Below are positions 44,357 to 54,672 of a stretch of DNA of 64,000 bases, piece by piece. The DNA lies in the NCBI RefSeq assembly GCF_963678635.1, contig NC_087071.1:22828013-22892012 (forward strand), in the 5' to 3' direction. The position numbers were made by a program, and so were the translations under genes. Origin of the DNA: Symsagittifera roscoffensis (Eukaryota; Xenacoelomorpha; Acoela; Convolutidae). How positions within the stretch are numbered: the stretch's first letter is position 1; each line of letters starts with the position of its first letter. A model generated the notes under the pieces. That model was not told where the DNA came from. It did no database searches and was given only the letters and a program-made list of their open reading frames with translations.

Positions 44357-45400
44357 CGGAAGACGTTGATTTGACAATTGTTCAACTTTTCAACTCTGTC
44401 CATATCCATCTGACCCATTGGCATTTCGTATTCCCCATTGATTTTCACAATTCCTTCTTTGTCGAGATTGTAGGTTGAGACTTTGTTTTTCTCCAGCCAC
44501 CGTCTAGATAAGGGGTAGAGGGCCGGCTCATTCACATTGTGATATGCGGCAACAAAGCAGTAGATAAAGCAATGGTCATCATCTTTAGTGTTGATATTTG
44601 TGAGCAGAGTAGATGCTGCGCTGAGTGCATCAGGTAGCTCGAGGTAGGATCCTGCTCTTATTGGTGAGAAGGCCGCGAAACTGATTTGCAATTTTTTAAT
44701 TCTGTCAATAATCCATCCGCTACCATGAGAAGAGAACGAATTGACTTGGTTAACCATATGTTCAATCAGTTCCAAGAATTGATCCCCAGCTATTCCCTCG
44801 AAGTACACTGTCAATGTCTTAGTGTTCAGAAACAGCATGGTCCTTTCGAAGTTTCCACTTTCCCCGTCTTGCACAGTGGGAATTTTGATCGTTCCCACTT
44901 CCACGTGGAATTGCACCTTGTTCGGACCCTCTTTGATCCTTTCCAGTATGAGAGCATCTATTTCCTCCTTGTTTTGCATCATGACTTGAAGCAAATCCAT
45001 TTCTTTCTCACCAACTTTAAGATCGTATCGACGCAACTTGCCTCTGAACGCGCTTTCCGTTGGGGCAGCGGAAGACGTCGTCTCAATGCCGTCCCAAACT
45101 GGCAATGCGTGCTTCTTCAGCAAGTGTTGTCCATAGCTTTCCGCGGTGAGAAATATTGTATGGCAATAGATACAATGACTATTCGAAGTCATGTCATGTA
45201 CCAGCTTGACGTGCTCTCGGGCTTCCGACATACTCTCGAATGATTCGAGACACTCATCGCAAACAGTTTGAGGAGGAGGGGGAGGAAGGATCTTGTGAAC
45301 TTTTTGCTCATGTCTTCACAAGTTCCTTTTAGAGCTCAGTATTTTTCCTCACTGCTGGCAAGGAACGGTGTCGCGATAGAAGTAGAGTTCGGCATTGTTT

Positions 45401-46082
45401 GTTGAAGTTACTGAAGTAATTCAGGAAAATTTCAAGAAGTAGAACTGGTTATGAAAAAGCAAAAGCGAGAAGTGACTAGCACCAAAAAACTTTGCGGGTA
45501 AGGGCAAGTAGAAGCCATTAACGAGAGTTATACTTCGCCGTCTTGATAATAAGTACTTTCCTTTCCAAAAACAGGGTTTATTCTAGCTTTAAGCTCTATA
45601 TGTCTCATCACTCTGCTCAAGTGCAGGGGTTTTGTATACTAAAAACTGATTCATTTACAGCCTCAAACTTTTGCTGTTAATTTTAAGGGTTAGCGATAAA
45701 GTTTTGGCATTTTTTAGGGGACTGGTTTAGACTTTCAATTAACATTTCAGCACTAAAATACAAAATTTAAAGCTTAGAATGATTCAGATAGAGCCTTAAA
45801 CTTTTTCTGACTAATTTTAACCGTGAAACATTAATTTCCTAATGATTTCAAGCCCACTTCTTGGTTTGCGTAAATAGGTATAATAAAAAACAGAAACATG
45901 AGATAAAAGTATTCAGAAAGTAAAGCCCTCAACTAACTAATTAAGTTGAAATAAAATAGTAAACTTAAAAAATGAAAATTTTGCAAATTTGATACCTTGA
46001 TAGTTACCGATGCACGATAAGCATAGATTGTCATTTGAATGTGTAAAAGATATCGGAAACAAAGTTTCCTTCATGTCATTCA
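45401..46082. other. Polinton non-coding segment upstream of PolB
   Basis: About 680 bp without a supported gene. It presumably holds the PolB promoter; no clear TATA-initiator pair is picked out. Confidence 0.4.
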
Positions 46083-46204
46083 GTGTCCCGTGAAACATTT
46101 CATATCGTGTCCTTCGAAATATTAAGGCATGGCTGTTTGGTTTAAGGAACAATAGCTAACCCGGCGTTGCTCGTCGCTATGCTCCTCGGGAACGCCTCCC
46201 GTTC
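46083..46204 (+). repeat. Left inverted repeat of the nested block
   Basis: Pairs with 49651-49772 in inverse orientation. GC-rich core at 46160-46200. Confidence 0.8.
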
Positions 46205-46810
46205 TGTAATTTCAAGTGAAAATTTTTTTTTTCAAAATAAAGGAAAACCTCAAACTTTTTATGTTGTGAAAAAAAGGAAAAGTAATGTTTAAAAAAGTGT
46301 CTTTTAGATCTATCCACAAAAAAACCAGTAAGTTTTGTGGGACCTCGAGCACAGTTCTACTGGTCGTGTTCGAAATTTAAAAAACATAATTTTTTAACTT
46401 CTTTTTTCCTTCATTTTTAGCTTGAATTATTCGTTCTCATTTTAAATTCAAGTGAATGTGGTTTGAAATTTTTAGGAGCTATCTGATACGTAATTAGGAC
46501 AAGCGTAGAAATTTAAAAAAAAACAATTATAGCCCAATCAATGAGAGTAGACGCTTAAAAAGTTGTTATTTTTTGAGAAAATCTGATTTTTGTGAAAATA
46601 TTGAAAAAAAAAAATTGGGAAAAAGTTTTTTTCTCTCCAAATCCATTGAAACTTCCCTCAATCAATTTGCCATGAATTTCTGAGCAGGGTTAAGGGTCAT
46701 GTTCATTTTTCGAAAAAAAAACATAAATTTTCTTTTTTCACATTTTTACCAAAAAATTGTCCGTTTTACACCCAAAACATGTATATGAATGTAATATAAT
46801 GCAGATTTAT

Positions 46811-46965
46811 GGCTTAAAACACTCTCTGTTACTTTGCGTAAGACCTGGCTAACCCCACCGGGCACAAAGTATGATGAGAGAGAGAACAGAGAGTGTTTGA
46901 TAAAAAAGCCAAATAAATATGGTTAGACTACCAACAAGAAAATGTTGGACCCTTCCATATTTATC
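46811..46965. repeat. Two adjacent foldbacks
   Basis: GGCTTAAAACACTCTCTGTT at 46811 pairs with AACAGAGAGTGTTT...AAGCC ending near 46910. Immediately after, AAATAAATATGG pairs with CCATATTTAT ending about 46963. Both could form strong hairpins. Confidence 0.65.
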
Positions 46966-47035
46966 TTTCTTTTGAAAAGAAAGCAATATCCCGAAAAGGA
47001 TATTCCAAATGGGGTTCACTACTGAGCAAGTGTAT

Positions 47036-47036
<1 letters not shown>

Positions 47037-47070
<34 letters not shown>
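47037..47070. repeat. (TC)n microsatellite
   Basis: Pure TC dinucleotide run of about 34 bp close to the foldbacks. Confidence 0.9.
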
Positions 47071-47071
<1 letters not shown>

Positions 47072-47318
47072 CTTTCTCAAACAACACATTTAGCGTAAAA
47101 ATATTCTCGATTTGTGATTTTTTTCTAGTTTTTCTCTAACATTTTGCTGAAAACTTTACGGGGCAAACTTTAATTGATCTATTAAGCAAAATAAAAACTG
47201 AGACAAAAAATATACACACAGTAATGTTAAAACAGCTTAGAAGTCAAATCAAACAAAAATGAAAATATAAAACCTTGGAATAATACTTGAAACAAAGGAA
47301 AGTTTTTTGTTTAAGTTA

Positions 47319-47963
47319 TTAGAAACCTCGAAACTGTTGTTTTCTCTTTTTTGGCGCATAGCAAGCTGCATTTGGAGGAGTGCTTTGAATGAGATCTGAG
47401 GTGACTAGATCAATTGTCTCCGCACTAGATGAAACCCGAGCATCCGAATAGGAAGTTGATTGTTCTGGAGTTGAAACTGCTCCCCTAACAAACGACTCGG
47501 GAGACATTGCTGTCGGAATATCCCAGTACGCTTCGCGCTCTGCATAATCACGAATACATCCCTCCTGATTTTCATACAACGGCATTGACTCGCAGTCATA
47601 CGCGAAGAGAATTTTTCTTGGAGACTGCTCGAGCGAGGTTGTGTCGTTTATCTCCGTCTTTTCTAATGCCGGATAGCTCTCGTGAATAGTGCAACTCTCG
47701 TACATTCGTTTTCGATTCTGTCTAAATAGATCGTTGTGATCAAGGAGGTAGTTCGGTAGCATGCTATGATATTTTGTAGACCATTCCTCGTTTTGATTCT
47801 TGTCGTTTTTTCGGGGAGCCAAGTCATTGAACGGACTTGCTGTAGACGGAGAGACTCTCTCTCTCTGTTGTTGGATGACTGCAATCGACTCTCTCGTGTA
47901 TGTTTGGTAGATAATTGCTCTTTCTCGATCAGACACTGAGATTATTTGTAAAGGTCTAGTCAT
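47319..47963 (-). CDS. Unrecognised 214-aa protein with nuclear localisation signal
   Basis: Starts at ATG 47963. The sequence is polar, with an N-terminal Arg/Gln-rich half and a Ser/Thr-rich C-terminal part that ends in the SV40-like basic motif PKKRKQQ, so nuclear localisation is likely. It contains no recognisable catalytic motif. It lies in the inverted-repeat block, divergent from the plus-strand genes at 48.6-49.6 kb, so a shared promoter around 48.0-48.55 kb is possible. Function unknown. Confidence 0.55.
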   Translation of the reverse strand: MTRPLQIISVSDRERAIIYQTYTRESIAVIQQQRERVSPSTASPFNDLAPRKNDKNQNEEWSTKYHSMLPNYLLDHNDLFRQNRKRMYESCTIHESYPALEKTEINDTTSLEQSPRKILFAYDCESMPLYENQEGCIRDYAEREAYWDIPTAMSPESFVRGAVSTPEQSTSYSDARVSSSAETIDLVTSDLIQSTPPNAACYAPKKRKQQFRGF

Positions 47964-48589
47964 GACTTGAAGAGGTTTAAAGTTTTGTTAAAATGAAATG
48001 ACTGAACTACCGAAATGAAATTGAAAGAATGAAAAGTATGAAAAGTTAATTAATGAGAATGAGATCAGGAAAGGGGTGGCATAGTTCAATTAGGTCAAAG
48101 CTAATAACTTTTTAGGCCAGGCTATCAAATTTTATTCATTCTTTTAAGCATGACGCCTGAGGTCATGTTAGGAATGAATGTGAAAACCCGATTTTTTAGA
48201 TTTATGTGATAGCTTTATTATAGTGGCTACGGGCGAAAGCACTCAAAATCAAGTTTTCATGATAGTTTGCCAGACATTCTTTGTAATGCTGTTAGAAATT
48301 CATTACCATGATTCATAACAGTCATTAAAATAACCGTCACAATAAATAACACTAGAAGATTTTTAGAGTATAGCCGGGGGAAAAAGTAACTAAATACCCA
48401 TATAAAAAGAGGTTTATCGTTAAAGAAATTATATCCTTGGTGAATAAGTCTTATCAATATGGCTTAAAGCGCTCGTAAACGTTATCACCTAAATTTTTTC
48501 TTTGGGAGCGCATGATCTGTCTCGTATACTGCGATCAGTCATTCTTCAACGTTCCACACTAAAAACCAGTTGGTTGTTATTCATTTATA

Positions 48590-48939
48590 ATGTACGCTTC
48601 TCTTGAAACGGAGGTAGACTATTTCGATGATTTTAGGGATATATCTTCGAATGATAAACGTTTAGTTAGAGTCGGTGCAAAAACATTCGCACAGACCGGT
48701 ACTTACATAACTATCAAATTGTACAAAAAAGACTAAGAGGGAACTTTCAAGGAATAACTTTGTCAACTGGCGAATTCGAGTCCTTGGCGGACAATTATAC
48801 AAAAATCAAAAGGTTGACGAAAGCAAAAAACTGCGACGTGACTGAAAAACTTAGAAAAAAGCGAAACAAATCTATAAAATCTTCATGCTCTGAAAAGGAA
48901 TGCGAAAATGAAAACGATGATAACTGTCGGGTTGTGTAA
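48590..48939 (+). pseudogene. PC4/p15-like ORF, frameshifted
   Basis: Frame 1 (48590-48736, 48 codons) contains a VRVGAKTFAQTGTYITIKLY segment. A second frame continues to 48939 with NFQGITLSTGEFESL and then a Lys-rich, later acidic tail. Together the pattern of beta strands followed by a GI-LS-x-EF/W helix recalls the single-strand-binding PC4/p15 coactivator fold. The frame change falls next to A6 at 48725-48730. The family call is tentative. It sits directly upstream of the HUH-motif ORF in the same orientation. Confidence 0.4.
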
Positions 48940-48976
48940 CATTATCAACTCGTTATTCTATTGAAACTTCAAAGCA

Positions 48977-49603
48977 ATGGTTGAAGCAATGTATGAGCAA
49001 TCCCCTGATTGTTTCAAACAGTTCCGTAAAAATTACAAATTTTTCATCCTGAATCATGAACCCAACTTTTCAGGCTTCGCTTCAAAAGCAAATTTTGCGG
49101 TATCCTCCCATTCGAATAAATTAGATTTTTGCAATCATTCGATTGACAACGAAAAACATTATCATGTGCTGGTCGAATTCACGAAAGAGTCTACCGATTT
49201 ACTTAACAAGATGACTTCAAAAGCCTTCGTTGTTCCTTGTCTTCTCTCTACATTCAAATATTTAATTTTGGGTTGCTCCAACTATGAATTGTCTGGCCCT
49301 CTGATGGAAAAACTGAAAATAATTGTGAATTATAACTCCATCAACAACTTAGATGTTAGTGATGTTCCAGTTCGCAGACGATTGCCTCAAGTTTGCTTCG
49401 GCTCACAGACTAAATCTGTTCAAACTCAAACTGAACTGATTACTAACGTAACAATTGAACGCTTTACTAATATTTTGAATGGTGAAAACGCTGCTAAGTT
49501 TTCCAAATTAATTGACAAAATTTTAAGTGGGTATGGTTGTATGGAAATTGATTCAAACACTTTGTTTGTGAAATTTATCATGGAGAAGAAATTCAAGTTT
49601 TAA
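48977..49603 (+). CDS. 208-aa ORF with HUH-like motif
   Basis: Contains FFILNHEP (candidate motif 1) and HYHVLVEF (HxH, HUH-type metal-binding motif 2), then CLLSTFKYLILGCS, where a motif-3 tyrosine could lie. The layout recalls the N-terminal nicking domain of parvovirus-type or rolling-circle Rep proteins. The protein stops without a helicase domain. Plus strand, unlike the surrounding Polinton genes. It could be a captured or relict replication initiator; alternatively an unrelated protein with a chance HYH. Confidence 0.5.
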   Translation: MVEAMYEQSPDCFKQFRKNYKFFILNHEPNFSGFASKANFAVSSHSNKLDFCNHSIDNEKHYHVLVEFTKESTDLLNKMTSKAFVVPCLLSTFKYLILGCSNYELSGPLMEKLKIIVNYNSINNLDVSDVPVRRRLPQVCFGSQTKSVQTQTELITNVTIERFTNILNGENAAKFSKLIDKILSGYGCMEIDSNTLFVKFIMEKKFKF

Positions 49604-49650
49604 ATATTGGTTTTCTTTCGCTCTTATATATCAAAAAAATGTTACTACAC

Positions 49651-49772
49651 AAGCGGGAAGCGTTCCCGAGGAGCGTAGCGACGAGCAACGCCGGGTTAGC
49701 TATTGCCCCTTAAACCAAACGGCCATGCCTTAATATTTCGAAGGACTTGATATGAAACTTTTCGCGGTTCAC
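49651..49772 (-). repeat. Right inverted repeat of the nested block
   Basis: Inverse partner of 46083-46204. Confidence 0.8.
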
Positions 49773-49867
49773 ATAAACTTGCAGAAAAAAAAACTTTGTT
49801 GTTAATAAGAATGAATTGAAAAAAAAAAACAAATTTATAAATTTTACAAAAACATCAATAAATTAAT

Positions 49868-50305
49868 TTAGAATAACATATGTTTGGCAAATCTTATCAA
49901 ATCATGATCATTAAGTTTGAAACCTATTGGAAATTTGTTTGTAATTATAACATGAGCAACATAAATACAATAAAGTCCGCATAACACTGAATCAGCTGAT
50001 TGTATTGGTTTTTTCAACAATAGTTGATTTCCCTCGTGAATTGTAAGTCGCATATTCTTGTACACGAGGGGATAATCACATAATCGGTTACCTAGAGGAT
50101 CTGCGAAGAATATCTGTCCTCCAGCTTGAGCAAAAAGCAACCAGTGGGTTCCAGGTTGATCCGATGGTGAGGCATTCATAATAATGAACGTATTATTGTT
50201 TTTCAGTAATGAAGAGCATGGCAAATCTGCCGGAAAAACACCTCTAAAGCGATATTTTAAATGTTTACAACGGTTAATAAATTCTACTAGTTGAAGATTA
50301 TCCAT
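49868..50305 (-). CDS. Adenovirus-type cysteine protease (Polinton maturation protease)
   Basis: 145 aa, close to the usual size for Polinton proteases. The catalytic histidine is in PGTHWLLF (about residue 53), the acidic residue in FADPLG (about 71), and the glutamine and cysteine in IQSADSVLCGLYC (about 103-113). It would cleave capsid precursors during virion maturation. Ends 8 nt after the capsid gene stop; the pair is probably co-transcribed. Frame intact. Confidence 0.9.
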   Translation of the reverse strand: MDNLQLVEFINRCKHLKYRFRGVFPADLPCSSLLKNNNTFIIMNASPSDQPGTHWLLFAQAGGQIFFADPLGNRLCDYPLVYKNMRLTIHEGNQLLLKKPIQSADSVLCGLYCIYVAHVIITNKFPIGFKLNDHDLIRFAKHMLF

Positions 50306-50312
50306 GTCTATC

Positions 50313-51603
50313 TTAGGTCATAAGAGTGGTTTTGGTAATTTTTCTATCTGAACGCACATAAACTGTTGATGCACGCTCTCCCATAAACAATAACTCGACG
50401 TTATTACCGAGACCTGCGTCAAACTTGAGTTCGAAAGAAATAGTGCAATTGGTCAATTCAGGATGAATAAAATCGTGTGAAGCCTCCTGAGTAGACGTGA
50501 GATCAAAAGCCATAATATAATGATTATCATAATTAGCGAGACTGATTCCATGACTAGTGTTTAAAACAAAATCAAGAGCCTCAAGCATACTGTAATAAAT
50601 TCTTTTATTGTCTGATGTTGAGATGGGAGTTCCGGCAATGGGTAGACCGTTTCTGTACACAATGATCTCATTCAACCCAAATTTCTGGTAATGAAAAGGG
50701 TTTGTTCTATTAGTACCCAAACATGCTTCGTTTATGCTCATTGCTACTATCATTCTTCGAACAGGTTCTTTTGCAAAAACATCCTCTTGTCGCCAGCTTT
50801 GTACTCCTGCAGTTGCGAGAAACGTTTTTGGTACTACTTTGATGTAATTGTAAATTGCCGGGTTCTTCAACAAAGTTTTTTCTATTGATGAGAGAACATA
50901 GTCAGTCACAGTCATCTTTCTGACATAGAGGTTAGCTTCGATTATTTGGACCTTGTAGTGTTTAGCTGCATCTTCAAACATGACAACAAAATCATTAGGA
51001 GAACGTCTAAGAGACAATCTTATTGTCACACCGCTAAGTAGATGCTTGTCACACGACAAAAAGTCGCAAGCAATTTTACCAAATAGCTTCAGCTCGCTCG
51101 AGGCTGCAACGAGACCTTTACGCTCCGTAACATCATCAGCTCTCCTTCCAGCACCGTCAAAGGCTGATGGACTTTCTTCATGTTTTCTTGGCATCATTAC
51201 CGTATGAAAACTCGGTCTCAATAAAGCTTTTATGGGCAAAATTAGCATTGGTAGTTGATATTTTTTCACCATTCAGAGACAGTGTACACTCAGAAAATAA
51301 TGAAGATAAAGGATTGTTAACAAAATACGGCGTATCTCTGTTTACTGCCTCTGTAGCATGCGTTCGAAGCACGTTTTCATTGCTTCGAACAATTCGTGCA
51401 ACTATTTCCAAACGAGTACGTTGAAGATCGATGAAATTATTTCTGTTGCCGAGTACTTCAAACTCGAGCATAGGACCACCAGGAGAGTAGGAAGGTCCAA
51501 TTTTTTGGGTGAATGCATTTTCAAAAGTGACAAGTAAAGGCGGTTTCTCAAATAAGTCCAAGGAGCTGTGAGTTGCTTCACTCGGGATTAAATTAGAAAT
51601 CAT
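50313..51603 (-). pseudogene. Polinton major capsid protein, one frameshift
   Basis: The upstream part (51603-51178) has the conserved start of Polinton double-jelly-roll capsid proteins, with a PGGPMLEFEVLG segment and FIDLQRTRLEIVARI. The rest continues in another frame to the stop at 50313 with IPGT-like strand patterns and a C-terminal EHHxxL-type region replaced by NCTISFELKFD. Total about 430 residues. The break lies near 51180-51195 beside an A4 run. The start overlaps the core-protein ORF by 11 nt. Forms the icosahedral shell by family knowledge. Confidence 0.85.
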
Positions 51604-52009
51604 TTTTAACCCTTGTAAAGAAATCGGAGCGACTTCTCTGTGCAGTTCGTTTTCTGGGAATGACGCGTCTCGTTTTTCGTTTAAACGCCGTCGTTCTTTT
51701 CGGATGACTTTTCCGAGATCTACTTCCTCCTTCTACTTGCTTTTTGATTGTTTTTCTAACGGTGCTTTTGAGTGCCTGCTTAGGACTTTTTCTTTTTGTT
51801 GCAACTTCTATCAGTTCTGGAGCTGCCTGAAGAAATAATTCTTTTCCGATTTTTTTAGCCGCGGGTATCACAAATTTTCGAGCCAGTGGAAGTGCGACTC
51901 TTCCTATTCCCAAGGCTAATGCACCGAAGCCACTGCCTCGTTGTCTATAATGCCCCGAGAAATGTGGTAGGTTTGCTTGGTTGTGGTAATATGAATCCAT
52001 TTTGATCAA
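51593..52009 (-). CDS. Small basic core/pVI-like protein
   Basis: 138 aa. The N-terminus contains a Gly-rich hydrophobic amphipathic stretch (GSGFGALALGIGRVALPLARKFV), and the C-terminal half is Arg/Lys-rich. This bipartite layout is standard in Polintons and resembles adenovirus core/pVI-type proteins that bind DNA or lyse membranes. Overlaps the capsid start by 11 nt. Intact. Confidence 0.8.
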   Translation of the reverse strand: MIKMDSYYHNQANLPHFSGHYRQRGSGFGALALGIGRVALPLARKFVIPAAKKIGKELFLQAAPELIEVATKRKSPKQALKSTVRKTIKKQVEGGSRSRKSHPKRTTAFKRKTRRVIPRKRTAQRSRSDFFTRVKNDF

Positions 52010-52113
52010 TTGCTAAACTTTTGAAATTTCAAAGTCAGAACAATGTTCCCCCTCCAGCGAAAGGAACAAGTCCTCCAGTTTCTGTGCGCAAGTTCACAGA
52101 AATATTGGAAATA

Positions 52114-52896
52114 TTATTGACCAAAAGTTTTTTTAAAATCCAAATTACTAAACACTTTACGATGATTCGGTTCAATTGTACATGCGTAACCGTTTTTCAC
52201 TCGACGATTTGTATCAATGACTCGTAAAAGGGGTGTTTTTGTGTCTCCGACTTTTTGATAATGAATTATGTCCAGATAAATAAACATAAGCTGAGAAACA
52301 GCGCATACATCAACGGGATAGTCAGCAATAAGATCTTGGGTAGAGAATGTGCTATGTTTCGTGCTTCCTTGTTTGTAACCTATATGATAACCAGTTCCAT
52401 CTCTGACGCCTTTGAATCCAAGTAGACTAGGAATTTGCGGGCTTGAAAAAGTTATACCTTCCCAATAATGCAGCCATAAGGAAAGATGTTTGGTTATTGG
52501 ATCTATTACGTAATCCAATTTCTCTAATTCGGTCTTTCGACGAATGTCGTCCAGTATTTGATCAATGCTCGTATATTCTCCTTTTGTTATTTTTGCTGTT
52601 TCTGCAAGGTAAGTTCTGGAGATCTTGTCTTTATCAACTTTCATGCTTGCTATAACCCGATCTTTTTTGTAGTACACAATGTTGTTGTCAGTTATGTTTA
52701 TCTGAGTAGGGAAGGTAATTTCTGTAACTGCTACTCTCCATTCACCTTGAAAATGTATTTCTTCACTCAGGAGATTTTTGAAGTTGGCCAGAGTGTTATC
52801 TTTAAAAACGTTCATTGATGCAGATGAAACTAGGGTAATTGTGAAGGAAGGGGGAACATTATGGGTAAAAAGGCTGTTGGAAGTGCCCTCAGTCAT
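52114..52896 (-). CDS. Minor capsid (penton-like) protein
   Basis: 260 aa beginning with a beta-rich FTITLVSSASMNVFKDNTLA...GEWRVAVTEITFP segment that is highly typical of Polinton minor capsid proteins, expected to be a single jelly roll at vertices. Overlaps the end of the integrase gene by 8 nt. Frame intact. Confidence 0.8.
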   Translation of the reverse strand: MTEGTSNSLFTHNVPPSFTITLVSSASMNVFKDNTLANFKNLLSEEIHFQGEWRVAVTEITFPTQINITDNNIVYYKKDRVIASMKVDKDKISRTYLAETAKITKGEYTSIDQILDDIRRKTELEKLDYVIDPITKHLSLWLHYWEGITFSSPQIPSLLGFKGVRDGTGYHIGYKQGSTKHSTFSTQDLIADYPVDVCAVSQLMFIYLDIIHYQKVGDTKTPLLRVIDTNRRVKNGYACTIEPNHRKVFSNLDFKKTFGQ

Positions 52897-54111
52897 GATT
52901 GTCCTTCTCCAGAACGCGAATTAGTTCAGACTCGTAAAATTTTCCCTCAATCGGTTCTCTGTTAGAGTCAATCAAATTGTATGTTGGAGGATTTCGTGTT
53001 GGTATGTCAAGAACTTCAAACACTTCATCGGTGAACGATTGTTTGTAACCCTTGCGAAAACGTATGTCTACTTTGGCAAGTCTAACATAATCACCAACAT
53101 AAAGCTTTGGACGTCGAACTAATTTCAAAGACTGTTCTGCTCTTAATGCAATCAGGCGAGGAACATCTTTTTTAGTTACTTTATTTGGTGCAAGATTTGT
53201 GACACGATTTGTTCTCGAATTAATTGCATTGACAAATTCTTGCAATTTGTCAAAGTATGAGTAAGTCCATTTATCCTCCAAGTACTTACGGATAAGATTT
53301 TTCAAGGAACGGATATTTCTCTCAGCGAATGCGGACTTTTTATCGCTCTCTGTGCTATATGTGTTTATGCCTTTCTTTTTACATAATGCTTCGAAGGACC
53401 CTTTAAACTCTGTGCCCTTGTCCACCCATACTTTTTCCGGTTGTTTTTTTTTGTTATCATTAGTTTGAACGCTTCTGCTGTTGTAGTAGCATACTTTGAT
53501 TTCAAGGGTTGCACTCTGAGATAGCGGGACATGCAGTCAACTGCAACAAGCAGATACTTAACATCATGGTTGTACTGGGCAAGTTTATCAACAAAGGCAT
53601 GATCTAATGACCAGATTTCGTCGATATCGTAAACTATGACCTTGAGTCGCGGCGTTTTTCGGATCACAGTTCGATATTTTGTGTAAGAAGGTTCAGTATG
53701 AAGGAAATGTTTTACTTTCTTTCGCGACAAACTGCTTGCTTTTATCAAGTTGTTCATACTACCAAATAACGCGGGACCTTTGTCACTGTATTTAGTTTTC
53801 AACAATTTTTCTTCAATCTTGGTAATTTTCCCATTGTTTTGTATGCGCCTTCGTTTTTTCTGACGTTGGAGAATCTGAATCGTTATGGGGCGTTCCGTAT
53901 GAGTCAGAGCCTTCTTCTGACTCTTTTTCACGTTTTTGGTTTCGGGTTTTTCTATTACCGCTGTGACTTTTTCGTTTGTGTTTTTTACTTCTCTTAAGGT
54001 TTGCACTACTTTTTTCCTGCCAAGTGGGCGATGTTGAGCGGGTTCTTGAGGGTCCGGGTTCTCGTTTCTCTTGAGCGTTAAAAGACGCTGACTGAACCGC
54101 GTGTTTGGCAT
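52889..54111 (-). pseudogene. Retroviral-type integrase, one frameshift
   Basis: The N-terminal part is basic (residues 1-110). The rve core follows with first aspartate in WSLDHAFVD, second in DKGTEF and glutamate in FAERNIRS, then an SH3-like C-terminal region (LYVGDYVRL...YNLIDSNREP...YESELIRV). The first two core parts lie in different frames, separated at a run of nine T on the plus strand (53444-53452). It catalyses element insertion with 6-bp duplication. The N-terminus overlaps the preceding 272-codon ORF out of frame. Confidence 0.9.
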
Positions 54112-54628
54112 TTCGATTTATTACCAGGTTTTCATTCAAGTTGAGAGCAGTTAAAATGTTAATGAACGCGGGATTGTGTAATTTTTTCGTTGGTTGTTGT
54201 ATGTCGTATAAAAAAACTGCAGCTTTAAGTCCTGTTGGTACTTTATCTACATATATCACCTCATTGTCACGGTTTATGGTTACTCTATCTGAATTTTCTA
54301 CGATTTCAAGTACGGTTTTTGCTCTAACAAATTTTTTGTCTTCTAAAACTTGTAACTGTCCTAAAATGCTTTCGGTCTGTCTATTGTGTTTCTCTTCTAG
54401 TATTTCATCTTTAACGCGTTCGACCGGTACTTCTTCATTGTCCGTTAACAGTTTAAGCTGTTCTTGTTGGGGCTCAACATTATCCGTAAATGTTTCCTTC
54501 GTTGCAGTAGTCTTACTAGTTTGTGGAGGTAATTGGGGTCTAAGCCGGTTAAGATAGGACAGTTGAGCATTTTTATGTTTAATTTTATTATCATGAAGAA
54601 CACGTGCAGCATGTGGCTGCTCTTTAAC
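53813..54628 (-). CDS. Conserved Polinton protein, 272-codon frame without ATG
   Basis: Open from 54628 to the stop at 53813. Contains AARVLHDNKIKHKNAQL, a charged middle, and a VENSDRVTINRDNEVIYVDKV-type module that recurs in Polintons as a small domain with unknown function, followed by NPAFINILTALN. The last ~100 codons overlap integrase in another frame and are Arg/Ser-rich, probably non-functional read-through. No methionine codon occurs in frame, so the start is lost or upstream of a frameshift. Confidence 0.6.
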   Translation of the reverse strand, partial: VKEQPHAARVLHDNKIKHKNAQLSYLNRLRPQLPPQTSKTTATKETFTDNVEPQQEQLKLLTDNEEVPVERVKDEILEEKHNRQTESILGQLQVLEDKKFVRAKTVLEIVENSDRVTINRDNEVIYVDKVPTGLKAAVFLYDIQQPTKKLHNPAFINILTALNLNENLVINRNAKHAVQSASFNAQEKREPGPSRTRSTSPTWQEKSSANLKRSKKHKRKSHSGNRKTRNQKREKESEEGSDSYGTPHNDSDSPTSEKTKAHTKQWENYQD

Positions 54629-54672
54629 TTATAAGTGTTTCGGAATTAGAATGAATTCTTCAGCAGTCATCA

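Larger units (their letters stand above)
40813..45400 (-). pseudogene. polB: DNA polymerase B with HNH insert, three exons, three in-frame stops
   Basis: Exons 45231(or upstream)-44357, 44235-41660 and 41330-40813 join in phase to 1323 codons. N-terminus: tandem C2H2 fingers (CDECLESFESMSEAREHVKLVH pattern, then CIYCHTIFL...H...H). Next come exonuclease I (YFDLES), an endonuclease VII-like HNH/treble-clef insert (CWIC...LDHCHY...CN), exonuclease II (HNLSNYDLHFI) and exonuclease III (YHDLYLITDVL). The polymerase motifs are DANNLYGG, NSAFGKTM and YSDTDSFIY. The C-terminus is basic. Stops: TGA at 45349-45351 and 45316-45318 within the first finger, and TAA at 43488-43490 between HNH and exonuclease II. 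Active-site residues are otherwise intact, so inactivation looks recent. Translation could also start downstream at 45231 and avoid the first two stops. Confidence 0.9.
46083..49772. mobile_element. Inverted-repeat-bounded block inside the Polinton (possible nested element)
   Basis: Inverted repeats of about 122 bp at 46083-46204 and 49651-49772 share the strongly conserved GC-rich core CCCGGCGTTGCTCGTCGCTA and about 85% identity overall. Between them are one minus-strand ORF (NLS-bearing) and two plus-strand ORFs, the only plus-strand genes in the Polinton. No target duplication was found, so two oppositely oriented copies of a short repeat are an alternative. Confidence 0.5.

Noticed and set aside
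45316-45351. Two in-frame TGA codons in the PolB zinc finger as possible recoding
   Set aside because: TGA is used as a normal stop in neighbouring genes (several ATGA overlaps), and a TAA also interrupts the same gene.
53444-53452. Programmed frameshift in integrase
   Set aside because: A plain nine-base run, no downstream pseudoknot seen, and similar breaks occur in unrelated genes. Indel or sequencing error is simpler.
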